Source: Nonomuraea spiralis (GTDB lineage Bacteria > Actinomycetota > Actinomycetes > Streptosporangiales > Streptosporangiaceae). Taken from it: 64,000 nt of DNA. Both the position numbers and the translations under genes were made by a program. The notes under the pieces were generated by a model, which did no database searches, was not told where the DNA came from, and was given only the letters and a program-made list of their open reading frames with translations. Below are positions 35,630 to 44,216 of the stretch, one piece after another (position 1 is the stretch's first letter; the number at the start of each line of letters is the position of its first letter). Where the stretch lies: positions 415,785-479,784 of the forward strand of contig NZ_BMRC01000008.1 in NCBI RefSeq assembly GCF_014648435.1, read 5' to 3'.

Positions 35630-36675
35630 TCGCCGGGCTGCGGACCGAGCTGCGGACCGTCCCGCTGCCCCGGCCGTGGGGCCCGGACGTGCCCGCCAAC
35701 CATGTGATCGTCTGCCATGTGACGCTGGAGGACGGGCGCACCGGCACGGGGTTCTCCTGGACGCCGCAGATCGGCGCGCACGCCGTACGGGCCCTGCTGG
35801 ACCATGACCTGCGCGAGGCGCTGATCGGGCTGCCCGCGCACCCCGAGCTGGTGTGGGACCGGCTGTGGCGGCACCTGCGCGAGGCCGGCCCCGGCGGGAT
35901 CACCACGATCGCGCTGGCCGGGATCGACCTGGCGTTGTGGGACCTGCGCTGCGGCGACGTGGGCCTGGCCGACGTGCTGGGCCGGCGGCGCGAGCAGGTC
36001 CCGGCGTACGGCAGCGGCGTCAACCTGCACTACTCCCTGGACGAGCTGACCGAGCAGGCCCGGCGCTGGGTCGCGGCCGGGTACGCCGGCGTCAAGATCA
36101 AGGTGGGCCGTCCGGACCTGGCCGAGGACGTGGCCCGGGTGGCCGCCGTACGCGAGGTGATCGGGCCCGACCGGCTGCTGATGATCGACGCGAACCAGCG
36201 GTGGGACCTCCACCGGGCCAGGCGTGCCCTGGCGGCGCTGCGGGAGTTCGGCCTCCACTGGATCGAGGAGCCGCTGCCCGCCGACGACCTGGCCGCGCAC
36301 GTCGAGCTGCGCCGCTCGACCGACGTCCCGGTCGCGGTGGGCGAGAACGTCTACACCGTCTACGGCTTCCGCGACCTGCTCACGGCGGGGGCCTGCGACA
36401 TCGTCCAGCCGAACGTGGTGCGCGTCGGCGGCGTCACGCCGTTCCTGCGGATCGTGGAGCTGGCCAGGGCGTTCGACGTGCCGGTCCATCCGCATCTGCT
36501 GAGCGAGGTGTCCGGGCAGCTCGCCCTGGCGCTGCCGCTGCCGCCGCTGGCCGAGGTCGTCGAGGACGCCTCGTTCGGCGGGCTGGGGCTGCTGGCGGAG
36601 CCGTACCCGGTGGAGGTCCGCGAGGGTGTGCTGCGCGTGGGCGGGCACGCGGGACTGGGGTTGCGATGGACGTGA
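35626..36675 (+). CDS. Mandelate racemase/enolase-superfamily sugar-acid dehydratase
   Basis: 349 residues from GTG 35626. N-terminal capping domain then barrel with base motif KIKVG (Lys157, Lys159), metal ligands Asp188 (MIDANQRWD), Glu214 (WIEEPL) and Glu240 (VGENVYT), and HPHLL (His288/His290). KxK plus His is the mandelate-racemase subgroup, which includes galactarate, talarate and glucarate dehydratases. Next to a KdgD gene, aldarate dehydration is the likely reaction. The exact sugar acid is unknown. Confidence 0.85.
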   Translation: MIAGLRTELRTVPLPRPWGPDVPANHVIVCHVTLEDGRTGTGFSWTPQIGAHAVRALLDHDLREALIGLPAHPELVWDRLWRHLREAGPGGITTIALAGIDLALWDLRCGDVGLADVLGRRREQVPAYGSGVNLHYSLDELTEQARRWVAAGYAGVKIKVGRPDLAEDVARVAAVREVIGPDRLLMIDANQRWDLHRARRALAALREFGLHWIEEPLPADDLAAHVELRRSTDVPVAVGENVYTVYGFRDLLTAGACDIVQPNVVRVGGVTPFLRIVELARAFDVPVHPHLLSEVSGQLALALPLPPLAEVVEDASFGGLGLLAEPYPVEVREGVLRVGGHAGLGLRWT

Positions 36676-38627
36676 GGACAGGCGTGACGCGGACCGGCCC
36701 AGTCAGGGTCGTGCTGGCGGGAGCGCACGGGCACGGACGGCACCACCTGGACGACCTGCGCAGGCTCGCGGCCACCGGCCTGGTCGAGCTGGCCGGGATC
36801 TGCGACGTGCGCCCGGTGGAAGTGGCAGGCGGGCCGCTGCCGCAGTCGCCGGACCTGGGCGGGCTGATCGCCGGGACCGGCGCCGAGGTCACGATCGTCT
36901 GCACGCCGATCCACACGCACGCCGACCTCGCGGTCACGGCGCTGCGCGCCGGGTCGCACGTGCTGCTGGAGAAGCCGCCCGCGGCCGGTCCGCGGGCGCA
37001 CGCCCGGATCGCCGCGGCGGTGGCCGAGACCGGGCTGGCCTGCCAGGTCGGCTTCCAGAGCCTCGGCTCGGCGGCCGTGCCCGCGCTGCGCGAGCTGATC
37101 GCGGGCGGCGCGCTCGGCCGGATCCGCGGCATCGGCGGCGCGGGCGCGTGGGAGCGGCCCTCGTCGTACTTCACGCGCTCGTCCTGGGCGGGACGGCGCA
37201 GGCTGGACGGCGCGGACGTGGTGGACGGCGCGCTCACCAACCCCTTCGCCCACGCCGTGGCGACCGCGCTGGCCCTGGTGGACGGCCCTGTCGAGGCGAT
37301 CGAGACCGAGCTGTACCACGCCCATCCGATCGAGGCCGACGACACCTCCTGCCTGCGGGTCCGGATCGCGGGCGGGCCGGTGATCACGATCGCGGTGTCG
37401 TTGTGCGCGACCGGGCGGAGTGAGCCGTACCTGGTGGTGCACGGGGAGGCGGGGCGGGCGACGCTCACGTACACGCTGGACGAGCTGCGGGTCGAGTGGG
37501 CCGACGGCTCGGTCGAGACGACCGTGCACGAGCGGACCGGGCTGCTGGAGAACCTGATCGCGCACATCCGTACCGGGGCCGGCCTGCTCGTCCCGCTCTC
37601 CGGGACCGAGACGTTCACCCAGGTGCTCGACGCGGTGCGGCTGGCCCCCGAGCCGCTGCCCATCGCCGAACGGCACCAGGTCGTGGAACGCGACGAGGCG
37701 GGCGAGGTCACCCACCGGTTCCTGCCCGGCATCGCCGAGCTGACCGCGCGCAGCGCGCGGGAGCTGGCGCTCTACTCCGAGCTCGGCGCGCCGTGGACGA
37801 ACGTGGAGCTGCGGGTGGCCGGCACGCCGGTCGCGGCCTACGAGTGGCGGCCCGACCTGCCCGTCACCGACTCGCCGCGGCCGTACCTGCATCCGGTGCG
37901 TACGCTCGGCGGCCTCACCGTCACCCAGGTCCGCCCCGGCGACCACGTGCACCACCTCGGCGCGGGCGTGGCGATCTCCGACCTCGGCGGCGCGAACTTC
38001 TGGGGCGGCCGCACCCACGTCAGGGACCGCGGACCGGTTTGGCTGGCCGACCACGGCAGGCAGCGGCACGTCGCGTTCACCCGGCTGGCCGACGACGGTT
38101 TCACCGAGGAGCTGGAGTGGATCGGCCCCGGCGAGCGGCTAATCGCGCGCGAACGGCGTACGGTCGCCGCCCGGCCGGTCGGCGACGTGTGGGCGCTCGA
38201 CCTGACGTTCGCGCTCACCAACCTCACCGGCTCCCCGCTGGAGGTCAACAGCTCGACCACCAAGGGCAGGCCGGGCGCGGGCTACGGCGGCTTCTTCTGG
38301 CGCGCGCCGGGCACCTCGACCGGCCGGGTGACCTTCCCCGGGGACGAGGAGAGCGTGCACGGCAGCCGGGGCCCCTGGGTGGCCATGTCCGGGACCGAAC
38401 CGGACGGACGGGACTGGACGCTGGTGTTCGTGCAGGCCGGCGACGACCCCTGGTTCGTCCGGATGGCGGAGTACCCCGGGGTCGGACAGGCGCTGGCTTG
38501 GGATCGTCCGCTGGTCGTCGAGGGCACGCTGACCAGGCGGATCGTCACGGTCGTGGCCGACGGCCGGCTTGGGGGCTCGTCGGCGGCGGCTCTGGCCGCT
38601 ACGGTGGAGGAAATAATCGTAAAATAA
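36666..38627 (+). CDS. Gfo/Idh/MocA oxidoreductase fused to PmoA/DUF6807-like domain
   Basis: 653 residues from ATG 36666, overlapping the previous gene by 10 bases. Residues ~12-345 are an oxidoreductase: VVLAGAHGHGRHH Rossmann start, TIVCTPIHTHADLA, LLEKPPAAG. Residues ~378-650 form a second domain with DHVHHLGAGVAI, GGANFWGGRTHV and RPGAGYGGFFWRAPG, as in PmoA (DUF6807) proteins often found in sugar clusters. The linker GIAELTARSARELALYSELGAPW joins them. The fusion suggests both act on one sugar-derived compound; the PmoA-like domain has no known reaction. Not a methane mono-oxygenase. Confidence 0.82.
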   Translation: MDVRTGVTRTGPVRVVLAGAHGHGRHHLDDLRRLAATGLVELAGICDVRPVEVAGGPLPQSPDLGGLIAGTGAEVTIVCTPIHTHADLAVTALRAGSHVLLEKPPAAGPRAHARIAAAVAETGLACQVGFQSLGSAAVPALRELIAGGALGRIRGIGGAGAWERPSSYFTRSSWAGRRRLDGADVVDGALTNPFAHAVATALALVDGPVEAIETELYHAHPIEADDTSCLRVRIAGGPVITIAVSLCATGRSEPYLVVHGEAGRATLTYTLDELRVEWADGSVETTVHERTGLLENLIAHIRTGAGLLVPLSGTETFTQVLDAVRLAPEPLPIAERHQVVERDEAGEVTHRFLPGIAELTARSARELALYSELGAPWTNVELRVAGTPVAAYEWRPDLPVTDSPRPYLHPVRTLGGLTVTQVRPGDHVHHLGAGVAISDLGGANFWGGRTHVRDRGPVWLADHGRQRHVAFTRLADDGFTEELEWIGPGERLIARERRTVAARPVGDVWALDLTFALTNLTGSPLEVNSSTTKGRPGAGYGGFFWRAPGTSTGRVTFPGDEESVHGSRGPWVAMSGTEPDGRDWTLVFVQAGDDPWFVRMAEYPGVGQALAWDRPLVVEGTLTRRIVTVVADGRLGGSSAAALAATVEEIIVK

Positions 38628-38638
38628 TAAGAGTTGCG

Positions 38639-40420
38639 GTGATCGCGTACGGCGGCGACTGGAATCCCGAGCAGTGGCCGGAGGAGACCTGGGCCGAGGA
38701 CGGCGTCAAGGTCTACCTGTCCACCCCCACCGCCTCGCCGCCGCCCTGGTTCGGGCACGCCCACCCGCAGGCGCTGCCCGTGGACGCCGACGGCCGCGTG
38801 TTGTCGCACGGCAGCAGGCAGGCGTTCTGTCCCAGCTCGCCGATCTACCTGGAGCGCGCCCTGGCCGTCACCGAGCAGCTCGGCCGCCGGTACCACGACC
38901 ACCCGGCCCTGGCCATGTGGCACGTGCACAACGAGTACGGCAACCACAACGCCCACTGCTACTGCGACGTCTCCGCCCAGGCGTTCCGCGACTGGCTGAT
39001 CGACCGGTACGCCACCCTCGACGCGCTCAACGACGCCTGGGGCACGGCGTTCTGGTCGCAGCGCTACAGCGACTGGGCGCAGATCCTGCCGCCGAGGGCC
39101 ACGCCCGCCTACACCAACCCCGCCCAGCAGCTCGACTTCCGCAGGTTCAGCTCCGACGCGCTGCTGCGCCTCTACCGAGCCGAACGCGACCTGCTGGCCG
39201 GGATCGACCCGGACGTGCCCGCCACCACGAACTTCATGGGCAGCTACCACTGGGCCACCGACTACTGGGCGTGGGCCGAGGAGGTGGACGTGATCTCCAC
39301 CGACCAGTACCTGCTGGGCGAGGACCCCCACCTGGACCTCGCCTTCGCCGCCGACCTGACCCGCTCGTTCAAGGGCGGGCAGCCGTGGCTGCTCATGGAG
39401 CACTCGACCAGCGCGGTCAACTGGCAGGGCCACAACCGCGCCAAGCGGCCCGGCGAGATGCACCGCAACTCCCTGGCCCACCTGGCCAGGGGCGCGGACG
39501 CGATCCTGTTCTTCCAGTGGCGGGCCTCCCGCGCGGGCGCCGAGAAGTGGCACTCGGCGATGTTGCCCCACGCGGGCACCGACACCAAGATCTGGCGGGA
39601 GGTCGTCGCGCTCGGGGACGTCCTGAAGAGCGTGGCCGACGTCGCGGGCAGCCGGGTCGAGTCCGACGTGGCGATCCTGCTCGACTACCAGAGCATCTGG
39701 GCCCAGGACCATCCGGCGCAGCCGACGACGGAGCTCAAGCCGGTCGAGGTGATCAGGCAGTGGCACTCCGCCCTCTGGAAGCTCGGCGTCACCTGCGACC
39801 TGGCCCACCCCGAAGGCGACCTGTCCGGTTACCGCCTGGTCGTGGTCCCCTCGCTCTACCTCGTCTCCGACGCGGGGGCGCGCAACCTCGAACGGTTCGT
39901 CGCCGGGGGCGGGACCGCGCTGGTGGGGCCGTACAGCGGGGTGGTGGACGAGCAGGACAAGGTCCGGCTCGGCGGCTATTCGGGCGCGTGGCGGGACCTG
40001 CTGGGCGTACGGGTCGAGGAGTTCTTCCCGCTGGCGGCGGGCGAGACGGTCACGCTGGCGGGCGGCGGCACGGGCGCGGTCTGGAGCGAGGTCGCCCACG
40101 CCACGACGGCCGAGGTCCTGGACTCGTACACCAGCGGTGAGCCCGCCTGGACGCGCAACGTCCGGGGCGAGGGCGCCGCGCACTACGTGACCACGCTGCC
40201 CGCCGACCCGGCCCGCCTGCTCGCCGCGGTGTGCGCCGAGTCGGGCGTCGCGACCGCCGACCGTCGGGGCGTCGAGGTGGTACGCCGCTCCCACCCCGAC
40301 GGCCGCGGTTACCTGTTCGCCATCAACCACACCGGCGAGGACGCCGTCGTCGAGGCGACCGGCACCCTCCCGGACGGCACCCCCGTGGACGGACGGCTCA
40401 CCGTACCGGCGCCCCGGTAG
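38639..40420 (+). CDS. GH42 beta-galactosidase with internal in-frame deletion
   Basis: 593 residues from GTG 38639. It opens with the GH42 start YGGDWNPEQWPEETWAED, but the next residues are GVKVYLSTPTASPPPWF. In GH42 enzymes about 45 residues separate these two blocks (first barrel strands, with the GIFSW and WLDRV region). All of that is missing without a frame change. Acid/base Glu99 (HNEYG), nucleophile Glu254 (LLMEHSTS) and the Cys cluster CYCD remain. The protein is probably misfolded or altered. No good Shine-Dalgarno sequence is seen. Last gene of the aldarate/sugar operon. Confidence 0.85.
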   Translation: MIAYGGDWNPEQWPEETWAEDGVKVYLSTPTASPPPWFGHAHPQALPVDADGRVLSHGSRQAFCPSSPIYLERALAVTEQLGRRYHDHPALAMWHVHNEYGNHNAHCYCDVSAQAFRDWLIDRYATLDALNDAWGTAFWSQRYSDWAQILPPRATPAYTNPAQQLDFRRFSSDALLRLYRAERDLLAGIDPDVPATTNFMGSYHWATDYWAWAEEVDVISTDQYLLGEDPHLDLAFAADLTRSFKGGQPWLLMEHSTSAVNWQGHNRAKRPGEMHRNSLAHLARGADAILFFQWRASRAGAEKWHSAMLPHAGTDTKIWREVVALGDVLKSVADVAGSRVESDVAILLDYQSIWAQDHPAQPTTELKPVEVIRQWHSALWKLGVTCDLAHPEGDLSGYRLVVVPSLYLVSDAGARNLERFVAGGGTALVGPYSGVVDEQDKVRLGGYSGAWRDLLGVRVEEFFPLAAGETVTLAGGGTGAVWSEVAHATTAEVLDSYTSGEPAWTRNVRGEGAAHYVTTLPADPARLLAAVCAESGVATADRRGVEVVRRSHPDGRGYLFAINHTGEDAVVEATGTLPDGTPVDGRLTVPAPR

Positions 40421-40476
40421 GCCGCGTCCCCCGGTTTCCCGGCGGTTCGGCGGGCCGCGGCTAGGGTGCGGAGTCT

Positions 40477-40998
40477 GTGAACGCACCCGTCATCGCCAGG
40501 CCCGCCACCGCCCGGGACCCCTTCTTCGACAACGCGAAGCACCTGGCCATCGTGCTGGTGGTGTGCGGTCACCTGATCGAGGACCAGCGCGACGCGCCGC
40601 TCGCGCACGCCCTGTACTTCTACGTGTACGTCTTCCACGCCGGTGTGGCAGCAGCTCAAGTGGCCGCTCGCGTTGCGGCCCGAGCACTTCGCGTGGCTGC
40701 GGCGGCCCCACATGCGGCTGGCCGGGTTCTGCGTGCTGGGGCTCGGGCTCGCGGTCGCGCTGCTGACCCACGATCGGGTGCCGACCGAGTGGATCAGGTG
40801 GCGGCACTCCAACGCGTCCATCGGCGTGGACGACCTCACCGGCACCGCGATCCGGCTGGGCCTGCCGCTGTCACTCCTGCTGGGCCTCGTCACCGCCACC
40901 CTGCTGTGCACCCCCTGGGTGCGCACGCTCTTCCGCTGGGCCGTCGAACCCCGCATGACCTGGGCCTTCACCCCGCTGCGGCGTCCCGCCCGAGTCGT
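40477..40998 (+). pseudogene. Acyltransferase-3 family remnant
   Basis: The first frame gives FFDNAKHLAIVLVVCGHLIED and ALYFYVYVFH, the N-terminal helix of membrane acyltransferase 3 proteins with its active-site His. After about 40636 similarity stops; a different frame from 40643 gives WQQLKWPLALRPEHFAWLRRPHMRLAG and further membrane-like segments of the middle and C-terminal part. So an internal piece of several hundred bases and the frame are lost. The 3' end runs into the convergent TetR gene without its normal end. Non-functional remnant. Confidence 0.75.
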
Positions 40999-41617
40999 GC
41001 CTGAGCAGGCGCAGTGCGCCCCTGGACAGCGCCACCAGCACGTCGGCGCACTCCTCCAGGTCGGGGTAGCGGCCCTCCAGGTGGCCCATGGCCAGGGCGT
41101 TCGTGGCCGCGTCGATGCCCTCGGCGATCATCTCCAGGCGGCGGCGGTCCCGTTCGTCGTCGGCCGTGTAGCCGAGCGCGGCCAGGTCGGCCGCGTGGTG
41201 CTCGCGGTAGATCGCGGCCGTACGGGCGGCGAAGTCGCGCAGCGAGGACGACGGGTCGTGCCGCGCGCGCAGCTGGATGCGCAGCAGCTCCGGATGGCGG
41301 CAGATCGCCTCCAGCGGGATGCGGAAGGCGTCGCGGTGGCGTTCGAGGTCGTCGGGCGCCTCGCGGGCCCTGCGCCGAGCCTCCCGCATCGCCCCGCGCA
41401 GCCGGTCGCCGCCCTCCTCGCCGAGCACCCGCAGCAGCTCCGGCATGTCCTTGAAGTGCACGTAGAAGCTCGACTGGGCGATGCCGGCGGCCTTGGCGAC
41501 CTTGCCCGTGGTCAGGCCGGCCTCGCCCTCCTCGTCGAGGATCGACAGGGCCGCCCTGATCAGCCTGCGCCGGGTCAGGTCCTTCGCCTCGCTCCTGCTG
41601 AGCGGTGTGCTGGTCAC
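40871..41617 (-). CDS. TetR-family regulator with aberrant C-terminal extension
   Basis: 248 residues. HTH in RRLIRAALSILDEEGEAGLTTGKVAKAAGIAQSSFYVHFKD is normal, and the ligand domain runs to about ADVLVALSRGALRLLRHDSG (~205). The last ~42 residues (GTPQRGEGPGHAGFDG onward) are Gly/Gln/Glu-rich and antisense to the acyltransferase remnant, so the native stop was lost where the two 3' ends were joined near 40990-41005. Divergent from the acyl-CoA dehydrogenase with a 16-bp palindrome between; likely its repressor if still functional. Confidence 0.82.
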   Translation of the reverse strand: MTSTPLSRSEAKDLTRRRLIRAALSILDEEGEAGLTTGKVAKAAGIAQSSFYVHFKDMPELLRVLGEEGGDRLRGAMREARRRAREAPDDLERHRDAFRIPLEAICRHPELLRIQLRARHDPSSSLRDFAARTAAIYREHHAADLAALGYTADDERDRRRLEMIAEGIDAATNALAMGHLEGRYPDLEECADVLVALSRGALRLLRHDSGGTPQRGEGPGHAGFDGPAEERAHPGGAQQGGGDEAQQE

Positions 41618-41633
41618 GATTGCCTCACGGGAC

Positions 41634-41664
41634 TTGTGCGCGTTTTCGCCGATAGTACTATCGG
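41634..41664 (+). promoter_or_regulatory. Acyl-CoA dehydrogenase promoter with overlapping TetR operator
   Basis: The perfect palindrome CCGATAGTACTATCGG is at 41649-41664. A candidate promoter TTGTGC (41634-41639)/TACTAT (41656-41661), 16-base spacing, has its -10 inside the palindrome, so binding would block transcription. Confidence 0.65.
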
Positions 41665-41685
41665 TGAAATTGCCGAAGGAGAGTC

Positions 41686-42909
41686 ATGGCCATCGATTTC
41701 ACTCTCGCCCCCGAGCACGAGGAGATCCGCGGGCGGGTCAGGTCCTTCATCCAGGAGACCGTGATCCCGGCGATGTCCGGCGTGGAGGAGGGCGACCGGG
41801 ACGCCTACCTGCGGACGATCTTCGAGCTGCGCGGCCGGGCGAAGGCCGAGGGGCTGTGGCTGCCGCACATGCCGAAGGAGTGGGGCGGCATGGGCCTCGG
41901 CCACGTCGAGCTGGCCATGGTGCAGTCGGAGGCGGCCAAGACCCGTATCGGCCCGTGGGTGCTCAACTGCCAGGCCCCCGACGAGGGCAACATGCACACG
42001 CTGCTCCACTGGGCGGACGCGGAGCAGAAGGAGAAGTACCTGCGCCCGCTGCTGGACGGCACGAAGATGTCGTGCTTCGCGATGACCGAGCCCGAGGTGG
42101 CCGGCTCCGACCCCACCCTGATCCGCACCGAGGCGGTCAAGGACGGCGACGAGTGGGTGATCAACGGGCACAAGTGGTTCATCTCCAACGCCCGCCGGGC
42201 GAGCTTCGCCATCCTCATCGCGCGTACCGAGAAGGACGTGCCCGAGGGCTCGCGCGGCGCGAACACGGCCTTCCTCGTGGACCTGCCCAACCCAGGCTGG
42301 AAGGACGTGCGCGAGGTCGAGACCATGCACGGCTCGACCGGCCACAGCGAGATCGTGATCGAGGACCTCCGGCTGCCCGACAGCGCGGTCCTGGGCGGGC
42401 GGGGCAACGGCCACCGGCTGGGCCAGTACCGGCTGGGCCCGGCGCGGCTGGCCCACTGCATGCGGTGGATCTCGCAGGCCGAGACGGCGCTGGACATGAT
42501 GGTGGACCGGGCGCTCAACCGCTACAGCCACGGCTCGCTGCTGGCCGAGAAGCAGGGTGTGCAGTGGCTGATCGCCGACTCGGCCATGGAGCTGTACCAG
42601 TGCAAGCTGATGGTGCTGCACGCCGCCTCGAAGATCGACAAGGGCGAGGACTTCCGTACGGAGGTGTCGATGGCCAAGCACTTCGTGGCGGGCAGCCTCA
42701 ACCGGATCGTGGACCGGGCGATCCAGGTGCACGGGGCCCTCGGCTACTCCACGGACACGCCGCTGGCGAGCATGTTCCAGCACGCCCGCTGGGCCCGCTT
42801 CGCCGACGGCGCCGACGAGATCCACCAGATGCGCATCGCCGAGCGTACGATCGCGGCGTACCAGGCGACCGGATCGACGAGCGCGGCGACGGGCGGCCTC
42901 CCGCTATAG
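41686..42909 (+). CDS. Acyl-CoA dehydrogenase family protein
   Basis: 407 residues. Typical blocks: MTEPEVAGSDPTLIRTEA and HKWFISNARRA (FAD/substrate region), MHGSTGHSEIVIEDLRLP, QVHGALGYSTDTPLASMFQHARWARFADGADEIHQMRIAERTI (C-terminal helical bundle). This form resembles ACAD10/11-like and other long-chain or branched-chain dehydrogenases. Uses FAD to introduce a 2,3-double bond in an acyl-CoA. Controlled by the divergent TetR gene. Ends 6 bases inside the convergent VTC-domain gene. Confidence 0.92.
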   Translation: MAIDFTLAPEHEEIRGRVRSFIQETVIPAMSGVEEGDRDAYLRTIFELRGRAKAEGLWLPHMPKEWGGMGLGHVELAMVQSEAAKTRIGPWVLNCQAPDEGNMHTLLHWADAEQKEKYLRPLLDGTKMSCFAMTEPEVAGSDPTLIRTEAVKDGDEWVINGHKWFISNARRASFAILIARTEKDVPEGSRGANTAFLVDLPNPGWKDVREVETMHGSTGHSEIVIEDLRLPDSAVLGGRGNGHRLGQYRLGPARLAHCMRWISQAETALDMMVDRALNRYSHGSLLAEKQGVQWLIADSAMELYQCKLMVLHAASKIDKGEDFRTEVSMAKHFVAGSLNRIVDRAIQVHGALGYSTDTPLASMFQHARWARFADGADEIHQMRIAERTIAAYQATGSTSAATGGLPL

Positions 42910-43665
42910 CCGAAAATATCCCCGCATGACGGGCTGCCAGCGGTTCGCCGGGACACCCCGGAGCACGGCCACCGCCACGCAGTACTTGCTCACGCTGACC
43001 GGCCGCACCCCCAGCCCGCGCAGCACCCGGTCCACGACCGCCCGCCCGTCGGCCGACTTCGACTCCAGCAGCACCCGGTCGCGGCGGGCGGGCACACCCC
43101 GCTCGCCGTCGTGGCAGAACAGGCCGGTGTCGCAGGTGAGCCGGGCCTTCCCGGCCCGGTCGATGAGCGTGACCCGCCGGTAGTCGGTGGACAACACGGG
43201 CCCCAGCGTCTCGGGCGCGGCCATGCCCAGCTCGTTGACCAGCGTCTCGCCGACGAACCGCATGGCCTCCGCGGTCAGCTCGCCGGCCGGGGCGGCGTCG
43301 TACGGGATGCGGTGTTTGTCGGTGCTGCCGCGCGTGCCGTTGAGCTTCAGCTCCAGCCACCGCCCGCCCCCGTCCAGGTACGTACGGGTGCGCACCTTGA
43401 ACCTGCGCCGCCGTTCCTGCCGATGCTGGCGGAAGGTCAGCAGGTCGGGCGTGTCGAAGTAGGTCGAGGTGTAGCGGAACTGGCGCAACCCCCCGATACG
43501 CAACACCGAGAACCGGCCGCCCAGCTCGGCCGCGAGCCTGGCCATGGTCGCGACGCCGACCACGTACTTGTGGTCCATCCGGCTCATCAGCTCGGGCACG
43601 TCGTCCAGCCCGAGCGGCGGCAACCCGGCCGCGACCCCGGCCATCAGCACGTCCGCGTCGCTCAC
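42904..43665 (-). CDS. VTC-domain polyphosphate polymerase-like protein
   Basis: 253 residues from GTG 43665 (GTGA overlap with the upstream gene). The tunnel-fold pattern of basic strands is clear: SRMDHKYVVG near the N-terminus, YTSTYFDTPDLLTF, RRRRFKVRTRTY, WLELKLNGTRGSTDKHRIPYD and SVSKYCVAVAVL. In yeast Vtc4 the same fold makes polyphosphate. Bacterial VTC-domain genes commonly pair with DUF4956, as here. Catalysis is inferred. Last gene of a five-gene operon headed by an Asp-rich secreted protein and a two-component system. Confidence 0.85.
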   Translation of the reverse strand: MSDADVLMAGVAAGLPPLGLDDVPELMSRMDHKYVVGVATMARLAAELGGRFSVLRIGGLRQFRYTSTYFDTPDLLTFRQHRQERRRRFKVRTRTYLDGGGRWLELKLNGTRGSTDKHRIPYDAAPAGELTAEAMRFVGETLVNELGMAAPETLGPVLSTDYRRVTLIDRAGKARLTCDTGLFCHDGERGVPARRDRVLLESKSADGRAVVDRVLRGLGVRPVSVSKYCVAVAVLRGVPANRWQPVMRGYFRL

Positions 43666-44210
43666 CGGGCCGCCTCGGCGATCTGGAAGCGCACGTCCAC
43701 GACGGTCACGTCCCGCACGTAGTCCACCTGGGTGACGACGCAGTGCAGGACGCGGGCCCGCAGCCGGCTCTCCAGATCGGCCCTGAGCAGCTCGGGGTCG
43801 CTGTGCACGACGTCCAGCGTCACGACCTGCTGCCTGGTACGGCCGAGCAGGCGCGGATGGTCGGCGACGTACACGATGGCCAGCAGTACGCCGTCCAGGA
43901 AGAGCGCGGTCAGCGGGAGCTCGGAGGCGATGCCGTTCACCAGCCCGAGGACGATCGCGACGAAGTAGTACGCGATCTCCTGCTGGGTGATCTCGCTGGA
44001 CCGCAGCCGGATGATCGACAACACCCCGAACAGCCCGAACCCGACCGCCAGGTCCACCCGCTGGACCAGCAGCAGGGAGACGACCGCGAAGATGCCCACG
44101 TTCAGCGCCACGTAGGCGAACAGCAGGTCGCGCCGGTGATGTCGCCGGTAGTACAGGCCGTAGGCGAGGACGCCGATCGCCGTCAGGTCCATCGCCAGTC
44201 CGGCCGTCAC
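43662..44210 (-). CDS. DUF4956 membrane protein
   Basis: 182 residues from GTG 44210. Three to four N-terminal helices with FGLFGVLSIIRLRSSEITQQEIAYYFVAIVLGLVNGI, the DUF4956 signature, then a cytoplasmic domain (RTRQQVVTLDVVHSDPELLRADLESRL). Partner of VTC-domain proteins; perhaps the membrane part of a polyphosphate synthesis or transport unit. It begins 6 bases after the response-regulator stop. Confidence 0.85.
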   Translation of the reverse strand: MTAGLAMDLTAIGVLAYGLYYRRHHRRDLLFAYVALNVGIFAVVSLLLVQRVDLAVGFGLFGVLSIIRLRSSEITQQEIAYYFVAIVLGLVNGIASELPLTALFLDGVLLAIVYVADHPRLLGRTRQQVVTLDVVHSDPELLRADLESRLRARVLHCVVTQVDYVRDVTVVDVRFQIAEAAR

Positions 44211-44216
44211 GGTTCG

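Noticed and set aside
36666..38627. Methane mono-oxygenase subunit (PmoA name)
   Set aside because: The domain has no membrane helices or copper-site features; the PmoA label of this family is historical and does not indicate methane oxidation.
40477..41004. Intact 175-residue acyltransferase
   Set aside because: Only about the first 50 residues resemble the family; the rest is out of frame and Ala/Arg-rich.
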